A stretch of 64,000 nt of DNA, taken from contig CBFIHP010000018.1 in NCBI GenBank assembly GCA_965662355.1, positions 56,230 to 120,229 of the forward strand, given 5' to 3'. Both the position numbers and the translations under genes were made by a program. Below are positions 33,578 through 43,223 of this stretch, piece by piece (the stretch's first letter is position 1; each line of letters starts with the position of its first letter). Under the pieces are notes generated by a model. It was given only the letters and a program-made list of their open reading frames with translations, was not told the DNA's origin and did not search any database. This DNA comes from GCA-2683825 sp965662355 (GTDB lineage Bacteria > Planctomycetota > UBA1135 > GCA-002686595).

Positions 33578-35296
33578 TCAGGGACGGGCGGCCTTGGCCG
33601 GAACGCTGGTGTGAACGACTACGCCATCGATGACCGTCATCAGCACCTTGGCCTCGAGTAGCTTCGCCGGCTCACAGAGCACGGGATCGGTATCCAGCAC
33701 CGTCATGTCGGCAAAGCAGCCGACGGCGAGATGCCCACGGGTTTCTTCCTCGTGCGCGGCGAAGGCCGCGCCGCGTGTGAAGGCGCGCAAGGCCTCCGCA
33801 CCGCTCAAGGCTTGATCCGATAACCAACCGCCTTCCGGCAGGCCCTGCTTGTCCATCCGGGTACGCGCGGCGTAGAGCCCTTCGATCGGATCGGGGCTCT
33901 CGACGGGGAAGTCGCTGCCGAAGGCGAGCCATCCCGGATCCTCGACCAGCCGCCGCCAGGCGTAGGCTCCTTTCAAGCGCTCGTCCCCTATCCGCGCCTC
34001 GGCCCAGCGCATGTCGGTCGTCGCGTGGGTGGGCTGCATGGAAGCGACGACGCCCAGTTCCTCGAAGCGCGGCCAATCGCCAGCGGCCACGATCTGGGCG
34101 TGCTCGATGCGCGGACGCAACGCGGGAAAGTTCGGGTCCTCGTCCCGCAAGGTCGCGTAGGCGTCGAGCAGCATGCGGTTCGCGCGATCGCCGATCGCGT
34201 GCGTCGCCGGTTGAAGCCCCGCGCGCGCCAGCGTCCGTGCGCGCGTGAGAAAGGTCTCGAGATCCATGCGCATCAAGCCGTGCTCGTCCGGAGCGTCCGA
34301 GTACGCCTCGATCAAGGCCGCCCCACGCGAGCCCAGGGCCCCGTCAAGCATCAACTTCGTACCGATGATGCGCAGATGTCCTTCAGGCGAGGCGTCCTCC
34401 GGCCGCGGGTAGCGCGCCATCGTCTTCGCATCGAGTCCGCTGTTGCCCCACAGATACGAGATCACGCGCAGGTCGAGTTTCCCCTCCCCATCCAGCTCTT
34501 CGAAGATCGCGGCGGTCTCGGCGTCGATGCCCATGTCGTGTACGCACACGAGCCCTTGCGCCAGCAAAGCCTCTTGCGCGCGCAGGATCTGGCGTCGAGT
34601 ATCGTCCGGACCGGCTTCGGGAATGTGTCGGCTGACGAGGCCCATGGCCGTGTCGATCAACATGCCGGTGGGATGACCTTTGGCATCCACCTCGACACGC
34701 CCGCCCTCGATCACGGGCACGGCATCCTCGAAGAGGAGTTCCGCTTTGCGCAACGCCAGCTCGTTGGCGATGGCGGCATGCCCGTCGACTCGTCGCAGGA
34801 GCACCGGGTGCTCCGGCACCGCCGCGCTCAAGGCCGCGTGGTGTGGGAACTCCTGCACGTCCCACAGCGACTGATCCCAGCCGCGTCCGCTGATCCACGT
34901 GCCCGGCTTCTGGCGAGCGGCCTGGGCCTTCACGCGCGCGACGACCTGGGCGAAGCTCCTCGTATCGCGCAAAGGCACGCTCTCGAGGCTGGCTCCATAG
35001 CCGGCGATATGACCATGGGCATCGCTCAACCCCGGGACGGCCACGCCCCCCTGCAGATCGACGGACTTGTAGCCACGGCCGAGGGCCTTGCGCAGATCCC
35101 GCTCGTTGCCCACCGCCGCGATGCGCTTGCCCCGCACGAGCACGGCCTCGACCGGCGGTTCGGCAGGATCGACATAGATCGTGCCGTTGTGAAAGAGCGT
35201 GGCCTGCTCGATCTGGAAGTAATACCGCCCGTCGGGTGTGCGACAACCGACGAGCCCCAGGGAGGCCAGAAGCGCCGCGAGCACAAGAATTCGCAT
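33578..35296 (-). CDS. YtcJ-like metal-dependent amidohydrolase lipoprotein
   Basis: Amidohydrolase of about 572 residues with an N-terminal lipoprotein signal (ILVLAALLASLGLVGC, Cys18). The metal-site motif is SDAHGHI, with Asp where many members have His, followed by GRGWDQSLW, TGMLIDTAM, HDMGID, THAIGDRAN, IEHAQIV and the late GSDFPVE. These are all in the order of the YtcJ/Amidohydro_3 family, whose substrates are mostly unknown. Attachment to the outer or inner membrane by lipid would place it facing the periplasm or surface. The start at 35296 is chosen for the lipobox; a GTG 18 bases upstream is possible. Confidence 0.88.
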   Translation of the reverse strand: MRILVLAALLASLGLVGCRTPDGRYYFQIEQATLFHNGTIYVDPAEPPVEAVLVRGKRIAAVGNERDLRKALGRGYKSVDLQGGVAVPGLSDAHGHIAGYGASLESVPLRDTRSFAQVVARVKAQAARQKPGTWISGRGWDQSLWDVQEFPHHAALSAAVPEHPVLLRRVDGHAAIANELALRKAELLFEDAVPVIEGGRVEVDAKGHPTGMLIDTAMGLVSRHIPEAGPDDTRRQILRAQEALLAQGLVCVHDMGIDAETAAIFEELDGEGKLDLRVISYLWGNSGLDAKTMARYPRPEDASPEGHLRIIGTKLMLDGALGSRGAALIEAYSDAPDEHGLMRMDLETFLTRARTLARAGLQPATHAIGDRANRMLLDAYATLRDEDPNFPALRPRIEHAQIVAAGDWPRFEELGVVASMQPTHATTDMRWAEARIGDERLKGAYAWRRLVEDPGWLAFGSDFPVESPDPIEGLYAARTRMDKQGLPEGGWLSDQALSGAEALRAFTRGAAFAAHEEETRGHLAVGCFADMTVLDTDPVLCEPAKLLEAKVLMTVIDGVVVHTSVPAKAARP

Positions 35297-35394
35297 CCGG
35301 GGAGAGTACGGCACGGAGGGGGGAACGCACCACCATGGGCGGGCTACATGAACCTCATTCTTGCCGCACGGGCTGCTTGGCTTACCCTGCTTCG

Positions 35395-36138
35395 ATGCAA
35401 CGCCTCCAAAAGAAGACCGTGCTCGTCACCGGCGCCTCCGCCGGCATCGGCCGCTCGACCGCCCTGGCCCTCGGTGCCGAGGGCGCCCATGTCGTCCTCG
35501 CAGCCCGTCGAAGAGAGCGCTTGGAAGCCGTCGCGGCCGAGATGCCGAGTGCGGAAATCGTCGAGCTGGATGTGCGCGACTACGCTCGCTGCGATGAGCT
35601 GTTCGGCGAGCGCACCTTCGACATCGTCGTCGCGAATGCGGGCATCGGACTGGGGCTCGAGTCCATTCAGGAAGGGAATCCCTCGAACTGGGCGCAGATG
35701 ATCGAGACCAATGTGAATGGTCTGCTACATATCGTGCGCTCGACGCTACCGAAGATGCTGGAGCGGGGGTCTGGGGATCAGGTCGTGCTGGGAAGTGTCG
35801 CCGGATTTCAGGTCTATCCCGGAGGCAACGTGTACTGCGCCACGAAGCATGCGGCCCGGGCGGTCTATGAGGCCATGCGGATCGATGCGGGGGGAAAAGG
35901 CATACGCTTCATCACCATCAACCCCGGGATGGTGGAGACGGAATTCAGCATCGTGCGCTTCGGGGGAGACGAGGAGAAGGCGCGGGATATCTATGCGGGG
36001 ATGACCCCGCTGCGCCCCGAGGATGTGGCCGATGCCGTGTTGTATGCGGTCACCCGCCCCGCGCGCGTGAATGTCGGTGAGATGGTCCTTTGGCCTACGG
36101 ATCAGACGAGCACCTCGATGGTCCATCGGAAGGCATAG
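35395..36138 (+). CDS. YdfG-like short-chain dehydrogenase
   Basis: SDR of 247 residues with TGASAGIGRST (cofactor, with AARRRERL suggesting NADP), VANAGIG, catalytic Ser in GSVAG, and the YCATK pair. FITINPGMVETEFS is typical of YdfG, the NADP-dependent 3-hydroxy-acid (serine/malonic semialdehyde) dehydrogenase group. The ATG at 35395 is the family start. It is divergent from the amidohydrolase gene, with 98 bases between the starts, and is followed by a 398-base non-coding stretch. Confidence 0.88.
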   Translation: MQRLQKKTVLVTGASAGIGRSTALALGAEGAHVVLAARRRERLEAVAAEMPSAEIVELDVRDYARCDELFGERTFDIVVANAGIGLGLESIQEGNPSNWAQMIETNVNGLLHIVRSTLPKMLERGSGDQVVLGSVAGFQVYPGGNVYCATKHAARAVYEAMRIDAGGKGIRFITINPGMVETEFSIVRFGGDEEKARDIYAGMTPLRPEDVADAVLYAVTRPARVNVGEMVLWPTDQTSTSMVHRKA

Positions 36139-36536
36139 AAGCGCTGGAACAGTCGGTACTGTTGGTCGCCGATGATCCGGCGCCAGACTGGAACTGTAGT
36201 TGAACGTGATAGAGACCGTTGGGTCGCTTGCGGATGGGCATGGGTGAAATCCCCGTAGGGTGCTGAAACTCAGCCGAACGATGAATCGGGGTTATTGCCC
36301 CCTAACAAACCCACAAACCCGAACGAGCGACCTTGCACATGTTCCGTTTGCGGGAGCCCTGAACAACATGTTCGATTCCGTAAGCGGGCTGGGTTTCCGT
36401 ACCCTTCGGGGTCTACTACTCCTATCTGATCGAGGATTCGGACCGCGAGGCCTCGGAAGGGCTCCAGGAGGTTCGCCCGGAGTAGCTCGCGTCGGCGCGC
36501 TGCCTGGGTGAATACGACTCGTTACCAACAAGTGGG
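36139..36536. other. 398-base intergenic stretch, possible gene remnant
   Basis: This stretch lies between two convergent genes and contains no complete convincing gene. The composition is slightly less GC-rich than the surroundings. A short plus-strand frame ending at the TAG at 36483-36485 reads VPFGVYYSYLIEDSDREA in its middle and looks protein-like, but a TAA interrupts it about 32 codons earlier, so it may be the end of a lost gene. ACATGTTC occurs twice about 30 bases apart (near 36337 and 36367). No clear terminator is visible. Confidence 0.35.
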
Positions 36537-37247
36537 CTAGAGCCCGCGCACCCGTTCGGCGATCACCTCGTTCAGGGCCTCGCGCAGCTCGCGGGCGCTC
36601 TTGCCCACCACGAGGCCGAACACTTCTTCGCGCAGGGGCTCGGCGATCTCGACCAGCTCGGCACCCGCATCGGCGGAGAACTTCTCGACGTGGCTCTGAT
36701 CGAGGACGATGGCGTCGACCTGGCCGGCGAGCAGGAGCTCGGCCCATGTCTTGCCGGGAGGCCGTTCCGTGACGCGGATGGCCTCGGGGATGCGCTTCGC
36801 GGTCGCAGCGACCGCGGTGGTTCCCTTGTCGGTGGCCACGCGGCGACCGCGCAGGGCCTCGAGCGTGCGTGGCTCGCCCGCGCCGGGGCGCGTCAGCGCG
36901 ACGATGTTCGTGCGGTAGTAGGGGTTGGAGAAGGCGACGCGCTCCATGCGGCCGTCGGTGATGCCGATCGTCGCGCCCGCGATGTCGGCCTTGCCCCAGA
37001 ACACGGCATCGATCAGTTCGCCGAAGGCCATCTCGCGCCACTCGACACGGCGACCGAGGCGGCGCGCGGCTTCCTCGACGAATTCGACCTCGACCCCGAC
37101 GGGACGGCCGTCGGCGTCTTTCGAGGAGAAGGGCGGGTGCAGGAAGTTCGAGACGGCGACGAGCGCTTCCTTCTCCGGAGCTCCGGGCATCAGACAGCCG
37201 GCGGCGAGGAGGACGATCGAGAGGGCGAGGGCGATTCGGGAGATCAT
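36537..37247 (-). CDS. Amino-acid-type ABC substrate-binding lipoprotein (SBP family 3)
   Basis: A 236-residue exported solute-binding protein. Signal peptide IALALSIVLLAAGC gives a lipidated Cys at position 18. The mature part has the two-lobe pattern of polar amino-acid binders: NFLHPPFSSKDADGRPVG, VEVEFVEEAARRLGRRVEWRE, DIAGATIGITDGRMERVAFSNPYY, RRVATDKGTT and QVDAIVLDQS. No permease or ATPase gene adjoins it, so it may be an orphan sensor domain or act with a remote transporter. Confidence 0.9.
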   Translation of the reverse strand: MISRIALALSIVLLAAGCLMPGAPEKEALVAVSNFLHPPFSSKDADGRPVGVEVEFVEEAARRLGRRVEWREMAFGELIDAVFWGKADIAGATIGITDGRMERVAFSNPYYRTNIVALTRPGAGEPRTLEALRGRRVATDKGTTAVAATAKRIPEAIRVTERPPGKTWAELLLAGQVDAIVLDQSHVEKFSADAGAELVEIAEPLREEVFGLVVGKSARELREALNEVIAERVRGL

Positions 37248-37415
37248 GCGTGGGCTTCTTCGGCTTCGACCTTCTGCCTGCGACGGAGAAAGGAGGCGGG
37301 GTTCCCGGCTCTAGAAAGCCGATTTAAGGTTCGGCTGAGTTTGTGTACCCCACGCATTGTATCTCCCTGTCGCTACCTGGCTTCCGCCTCTCCGGGCGGC
37401 CCTCAGGTCAAACGC

Positions 37416-38243
37416 CTAGTAGCTCTCGTCCTGCGAGGGAAAGTCCCCGGACTTCACATCCTGCGCGTAGCGCTCGAAGGCCTCCCGCATGGCCTCCCCG
37501 AGCTGGGCATAGCGGCGCACGAAACGCGGGTTGAACTTCGTGTACAGCCCCAGCATGTCGTGGGTCACGAGGATCTGCCCGTCGCAACCCGAGCCAGCTC
37601 CGATACCGATGATGGGCACGTCCACGAGTTTCGAAACCTCGGTACCGAGTTGCGCCGGGACCTTTTCGAGCACGATCCCAAAGACCCCGGCTTCCTGCAG
37701 TGCCACGACGTCGCGGCGGACTTCATCGGCCTCTTCGGGTTCGGTCGCGCGCACCTGATAGGTGCCGAACTTGTGGATCGACTGGGGCGTCAAACCCAGG
37801 TGCCCCATGACCGGAATGCCGGCGTCGACGATACGGCGGATGGTCGGGGCGATGATGTCGCCGCCTTCGAGTTTGACCGCCTCGACGTGGGCTTCCTTGA
37901 TCATGCGCCCCGCGTTGCGCAGGGCCTCGTCGGGGTTGACCTGGTAGCTCATGAAGGGCAGGTCCCCCACCACCAGGGCGCGCTCGACACCGTAGGCCAC
38001 GGTCTCGGCGTGGTAGATCATCTGCTCGAGCGTGACGGAGACCGTGGTGTGGCGGCCTTGCACGGTCATGGCGGCGGAGTCGCCGACGAGGATGACGTCG
38101 ATCCCCGCATGGTCGAGCAGCTCGCCCATCAGGAAGTCGTAGGCGGTGAGCGCAGTGATGCGTTCGCCGCGAGACTTCATGCGCAGGAGCGACTGGGTCG
38201 TGATTTTACGCCCTTTGGGGCGGCCGTTCTTCTTCTCCGTCAT
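37416..38243 (-). CDS. panB: 3-methyl-2-oxobutanoate hydroxymethyltransferase
   Basis: First step of pantothenate synthesis: adds a hydroxymethyl group from 5,10-methylenetetrahydrofolate to 2-oxoisovalerate. The 275-residue protein has TALTAYDFLMGELLDHAG, VILVGDSAAMTVQG (metal Asp), LPFMSYQ, AVKLEGG, PVMGHLGLTPQSIH and catalytic Glu in IVLEKVP, and GIGAGSGCDGQILV near the end. The ATG at 38243 has AGG about nine bases upstream. panC and panD are not in the window. The upstream neighbour on the same strand is accD, 181 bases away. Confidence 0.96.
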   Translation of the reverse strand: MTEKKNGRPKGRKITTQSLLRMKSRGERITALTAYDFLMGELLDHAGIDVILVGDSAAMTVQGRHTTVSVTLEQMIYHAETVAYGVERALVVGDLPFMSYQVNPDEALRNAGRMIKEAHVEAVKLEGGDIIAPTIRRIVDAGIPVMGHLGLTPQSIHKFGTYQVRATEPEEADEVRRDVVALQEAGVFGIVLEKVPAQLGTEVSKLVDVPIIGIGAGSGCDGQILVTHDMLGLYTKFNPRFVRRYAQLGEAMREAFERYAQDVKSGDFPSQDESY

Positions 38244-38424
38244 GGGACGAACCTGAACGGAGTCTACCTGCCCGAGCGGCCAGGCATCGAGCCCCTGGCT
38301 AGGCTCTTTTTGGGCTCGGGTCGGGCCCTTGTGGGATTTCCGAGAGGTTCACAAGCTCTAAAGGGAGCGCGTTTGCCTGCGGGCCAGGCAGAAAAGCGCT
38401 ATCCATGCCCTCGGCAGGCCGCCT

Positions 38425-39696
38425 CTATCCGCCTGTCAGGGGCGGACGCTTCTTTGCCGCCAGGACACTCTCGCCCTCTTCCATGCGCGGGCCCTTCGAA
38501 TAATCGATCAAGCGGGCCAGGGTTTCGCGCATGTTGACGCGCGCGACGATCATGTCCAGCATGCCTTTTTCGAGCAGGAATTCGGCCCGCTGGAAGCCCG
38601 GGGGCAGTTCCTGCTTGAGCGTGGTGGCGATGACCCGGGGACCGGCGAAACCGATCAGGGCGCCGGGTTCGGCGATGACCAGATCGGTGACCGAAGCGAA
38701 AGAGGCCGTGACTCCACCGGTCGTCGGGTGGGTCATGATGCAGATGGAGTAACCACCGGCCTCGTTCAGGCTTTCCAGTGAGCCGCAGGTCTTTGCCATT
38801 TGCATGAGCGAGAGAATGCCCTCGTGCATGCGCGCACCTCCAGAGGAGGTGAACATGATCAGGGGGCGCTTCTCCTTGGTCGCGAGCTCGCAGGAAAGCG
38901 CGATCTTTTCGCCCACGACCTCGCCCATCGAGCCGCCGAGGAAACCGAAGTCGAGGATCGCCAGCACGACGGGGCGGTTGAGGATCGCGCCGGTGCCACA
39001 GATCAGAGCTTCCTTCTGTCCGGTACGTTTGACGGCGCGCGCGAGCTTCTTCTCGTAGGGTATCGTGTCCTTGAAGTCGAGCCGGTCCATGGACTCGAGT
39101 TCGGCAAAGCGCTCGTCCCAGGTGCCCTCGTCCAGGACCATGCGAATGCGTTCGCCACCGGGAACGGTGAAGTGGAAACCGCACGCGGGACAGACACGGT
39201 CCTTCTCCTCGAGCTCCTTGCGGAAGATGACCTCGGCGCAGGACTCGCACTTGAGCCACAGCCCGCCCGGCATGTCCTTCTTCTTGGAGAAGCGCAGACG
39301 CGCCAGCCGACCTTCGCGGCGAGGCGTTTCCTCGGGCTCGGCGTCGGACTTGGCCTTGGCCTTTGCACTCTTGTCGCTGGCTTCCGCGGCCTTCTTGGCG
39401 GCCTTGGCTTCCTTTGCAGCCTTCGCCTTCGCTGCCTTGGCCTGGGCCTTGTCCAGCCGGGCCTGTTCCTTGGGATCCAGCTTGTCCAGACTCTCTTCCT
39501 GATTCACTTCAGGGTCGGAGGGCTCGTCGGGGGCCGCTGCATTGGCATGCTGGGCCTCGCTTTCGGGGTCCGCCTTGCCGTTGCTGGAACCGGAGCTGCC
39601 CTCCGCGCCGGACTTCGCCCGCGCGTTGGCGGTCTTGTCGACCGAGAGCGATTCGTCGATGACGCGCTCGTCGTTCTGCTGGTTGTCGTCCGCCAC
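38425..39696 (-). CDS. accD: Acetyl-CoA carboxylase carboxyltransferase subunit beta, with a long Lys/Ala-rich N-terminal extension
   Basis: Beta subunit that carries the carboxyl group to acetyl-CoA in fatty-acid synthesis, together with AccA (not in this window). The core from about residue 138 is normal: zinc finger Cys150, Cys153, Cys169 and Cys172, then the crotonase-type fold with MFTSSGGARMHEG, GGVTASFASV and EPGALIGFAGPRVI. Ahead of it are about 130 residues with no family counterpart: an acidic Ser/Asn stretch, then repeating KAKAAKEAKAAKKAAE with high helix potential. The GTG at 39696 is chosen for its AAAGG site; a GTG at 39711 is possible. The extension is in frame, not a frameshift. 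Confidence 0.92.
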   Translation of the reverse strand: MADDNQQNDERVIDESLSVDKTANARAKSGAEGSSGSSNGKADPESEAQHANAAAPDEPSDPEVNQEESLDKLDPKEQARLDKAQAKAAKAKAAKEAKAAKKAAEASDKSAKAKAKSDAEPEETPRREGRLARLRFSKKKDMPGGLWLKCESCAEVIFRKELEEKDRVCPACGFHFTVPGGERIRMVLDEGTWDERFAELESMDRLDFKDTIPYEKKLARAVKRTGQKEALICGTGAILNRPVVLAILDFGFLGGSMGEVVGEKIALSCELATKEKRPLIMFTSSGGARMHEGILSLMQMAKTCGSLESLNEAGGYSICIMTHPTTGGVTASFASVTDLVIAEPGALIGFAGPRVIATTLKQELPPGFQRAEFLLEKGMLDMIVARVNMRETLARLIDYSKGPRMEEGESVLAAKKRPPLTGG

Positions 39697-39733
39697 TCTC
39701 GCCTTTTCCACCCTCGACACTCTACTCGACACC

Positions 39734-40549
39734 CTAGGGGTTCGAAGGGACGTTCGAGGAGTTTGCGCCCGTGCCATCATCGGCATCCTGGGCCCCTGAT
39801 CTGCGCGCCTTTTCGCCGCCCTGACGGAGCCCAGAGATGCGTTCCGCCATGTTTTCGGCCCCAAAAATGGCCGATCCGGCCACCAGAGTGTCCGCCCCGG
39901 CCGCCGCGCACAGGGGCAGGGTCTTCAGGTTCAGTCCCCCATCCATCTCCACACGGCCCGTGTAGCCACCGGCGCGCAGGGCCTCGACCTTCGTCAGGAC
40001 CTCCGGGATGAAGCTCTGACCGCCGAAGCCCGGGAACACGCTCATCACGAGCACCATGTCGATCTCGTCCAGGATCGGTTCGATGCCCGCCAGGGGGGTG
40101 TCGGGGTTAAGGGCCACGCCAACCGAGTGCACGCCGTGCTTCGCCTTCTGCTCCTGAAACACCCCGAGGACGCGCCGCAACTCGTCGATACCAGGCGCGA
40201 CCTCGGCATGGAAGGTCAAGACACTCGCTCCGGCCTTCGCGTAGTCCTCGGCGTAGCGCGCGGGGTCCGAGATCATCAGGTGCACGTCGAGGGGGATCTT
40301 TGCGCACGCGGCGATTCGCTCGATCACCGCTGGACCGATCGTCAGGTTGGGGACGAAGTGCCCGTCCATCACGTCCACGTGATGCCAATCTCCACCGGCT
40401 GCCTCAACGCGCCGCACCTCCTCCGCAATGCGCGCAAAGTCGCATGACAGGAGCGAGGGAGCGATCGTGATCGGATGGGACGACACGGTGAAGGCGCGAT
40501 CGCTCATCTGGGTGCCGGGGGCCGAACCGGGGAGTATCTGCGATCGCAT
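39734..40549 (-). CDS. rpe: Ribulose-phosphate 3-epimerase
   Basis: Interconverts ribulose 5-phosphate and xylulose 5-phosphate. The TIM-barrel protein (271 residues) has ITIAPSLLSCDFARIAEEV, HVDVMDGHFVPNLTIGP (metal His and Asp), DVHLMI, VMSVFPGFGGQSFIPE, and EMDGGLN with the phosphate-binding VAGSAIFG. A Gly/Ser/Asn-rich tail of about 25 residues is unusual. The ATG at 40549 has AGGA seven bases upstream and gives a 28-residue lead; an ATG at 40507 is an alternative. It lies between accD and pgk on the same strand. Confidence 0.95.
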   Translation of the reverse strand: MRSQILPGSAPGTQMSDRAFTVSSHPITIAPSLLSCDFARIAEEVRRVEAAGGDWHHVDVMDGHFVPNLTIGPAVIERIAACAKIPLDVHLMISDPARYAEDYAKAGASVLTFHAEVAPGIDELRRVLGVFQEQKAKHGVHSVGVALNPDTPLAGIEPILDEIDMVLVMSVFPGFGGQSFIPEVLTKVEALRAGGYTGRVEMDGGLNLKTLPLCAAAGADTLVAGSAIFGAENMAERISGLRQGGEKARRSGAQDADDGTGANSSNVPSNP

Positions 40550-40678
40550 GAAGGAGTCCTGGGCGTTGGGTCGTTACTTTCAGCCAGGGGCACGGACGTG
40601 AGCCGCGGGGGCAAGTGTAGTCGCGGCCCCTACGCCAGCCCAAAGCCTATGCGGACCAAAACTCGCGGCGGCTGACTT

Positions 40679-41880
40679 TCACCGTCCCTGCAAGGCCGCA
40701 AACCCCGGCAAGAGCTTGCCCTCGAGCAGCTCGAGCGAGGCTCCTCCACCCGTGGAGACGTGATCCACCTGGCTGGAGAGACCGAGGAGCTCGAGGGCGG
40801 CGACCGAATCCCCGCCCCCGACAACCGTATAGGCCGAGGAAGCAGCCACGGCCCGGCCCACGGACTCGGTGCCCGCCCGGAATGAGCTCCACTCAAAAAC
40901 CCCCATCGGACCGTTCCAGATGAGCGTCTTGGCCGCGGCGATCAGCGCGGCGAAGCGCTGGCGGCTCTCGGGGCCGATATCCAGGCCCATGGCCCCCACG
41001 GGGATCTCCGTGACGACTTCAGGGGTGGCATCCTCGGCGAAGCTCTCGGCCACGACGTGGTCCGTGGGCAAGCCCAGCTCGCAGCCCTTCGCGGCGGCCG
41101 CCGTCAGGTTGGCTCGCACCGCTTCGAGCTGATCATCCTGGAGCAGAGACGTGCCGACCGGACGCCCCATGGCCTCGAGGAAGGTGTAGGCCATGCCTCC
41201 GCCGATGAGGATCGCATCGCACACCTCGATCAGACGGGCGACCACGGGGAGTTTGTCGGAGACCTTCGCGCCGCCCAGGATCGCGACCAGGGGACGCGCG
41301 GGGTCTTCCAGAACGCGGCGGAAAGCATCGATTTCCTTCTGCAGGAGCAGCCCCGCGGCGGAGGGCAGGTGACGAGCAGGTCCGGTCACCGAAGAATGAT
41401 CCCGATGCGAGGCGCCGAAGGCGTCGTTGACGAAGACGTCGCCGAGCCTGGCATAGGCCGCCGCAAGCTCCGGATCGCCCTTGGTCTCGCCCGGGTGGAA
41501 GCGCACGTTCTCCAGCAGACAAACGTCCCTGGTCTCCGCCACCACGCGCTCGATCTCGGGGCCGCAGCTGTCGTTCAACTTCACGACGGGTTGTCCGAGA
41601 TGGCCCTCGAGACACGCGGCGATCGGGTCGACGCGAAGACTGTCGACCACCTGGCCCTTGGGGCGGCCCAGGTGGCACATGAGAACCGGTTGCCCTCCCC
41701 GCGCGAGAATCTCGCGCAGGGTCGGCAACGCTGCGCGCACGCGCGTGTCGTCGGTAATGCGCCTCTCCCCGCCCTCTCCACCGAAGGGCACGTTGAAATC
41801 GACGCGACAGAGAACACGCCGGCCCGACACATCCAGCGTGTCGAGCCCCGGAATGTCGAAGCTCAGAGCCTTTTCAGGAT

Positions 41881-41884
<4 letters not shown>
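40679..41884 (-). CDS. pgk: Phosphoglycerate kinase
   Basis: ATP-forming step of glycolysis. The 401-residue protein has RVLCRVDFNVPF at the N-terminal substrate site, MCHLGRPKG, LLENVRFHPGE, VNDAFGASHRDHSSV, LGGAKVSDKL at the hinge, MGVFEW and the nucleotide-side VVGGGDSVAALE and TGGGASLELLEG. The GTG start overlaps the gap stop by four bases (GTGA), so pgk depends on translation of gap. The open frame extends far upstream but that part is out of frame with gap. Confidence 0.97.
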
Positions 41885-42915
<1,031 letters not shown>

Positions 42916-43223
42916 GTTTCTTGTCAGGCTTGAAATCGGGCTTTGGGGGCGTGAAGCAGGGCGTACGAATTCCGCGGAGAGTCGTTGAGACGATCCGCCG
43001 AGGACGGAGCAGGTCAACGACGGCATTCGCTAGGAAGACTCAATTCGCAACCCGTCCGTCGGTGGAAGAGCCAGGGAGGATTCCACCGAAATCGAGCAAA
43101 GAGCGTAGCCTTTCTACCGAAGGCATCAATGCTCCCGGTCGACCCTCTGGGCCAAGGAACCTCTCTGCCCAGGTGCTGCAGGGCCCTTCGATCGACCGCC
43201 CCTCCCCCAGCTCCCCCCCTTCA
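42916..43223. other. 308-base divergent region between gap and tilS
   Basis: No gene fits here, although the tilS frame stays open through it. On the minus strand TTGACC lies near 43018 in the right sense for gap transcription but no good -10 follows at 16-18 bases. Likely holds promoters for both genes; I could not place them. No strong hairpin. Confidence 0.5.

Noticed and set aside
36260..36511. 83-codon plus-strand frame in the non-coding stretch
   Set aside because: No ribosome site, Arg/Gly/Leu-rich product and no homology-like pattern.
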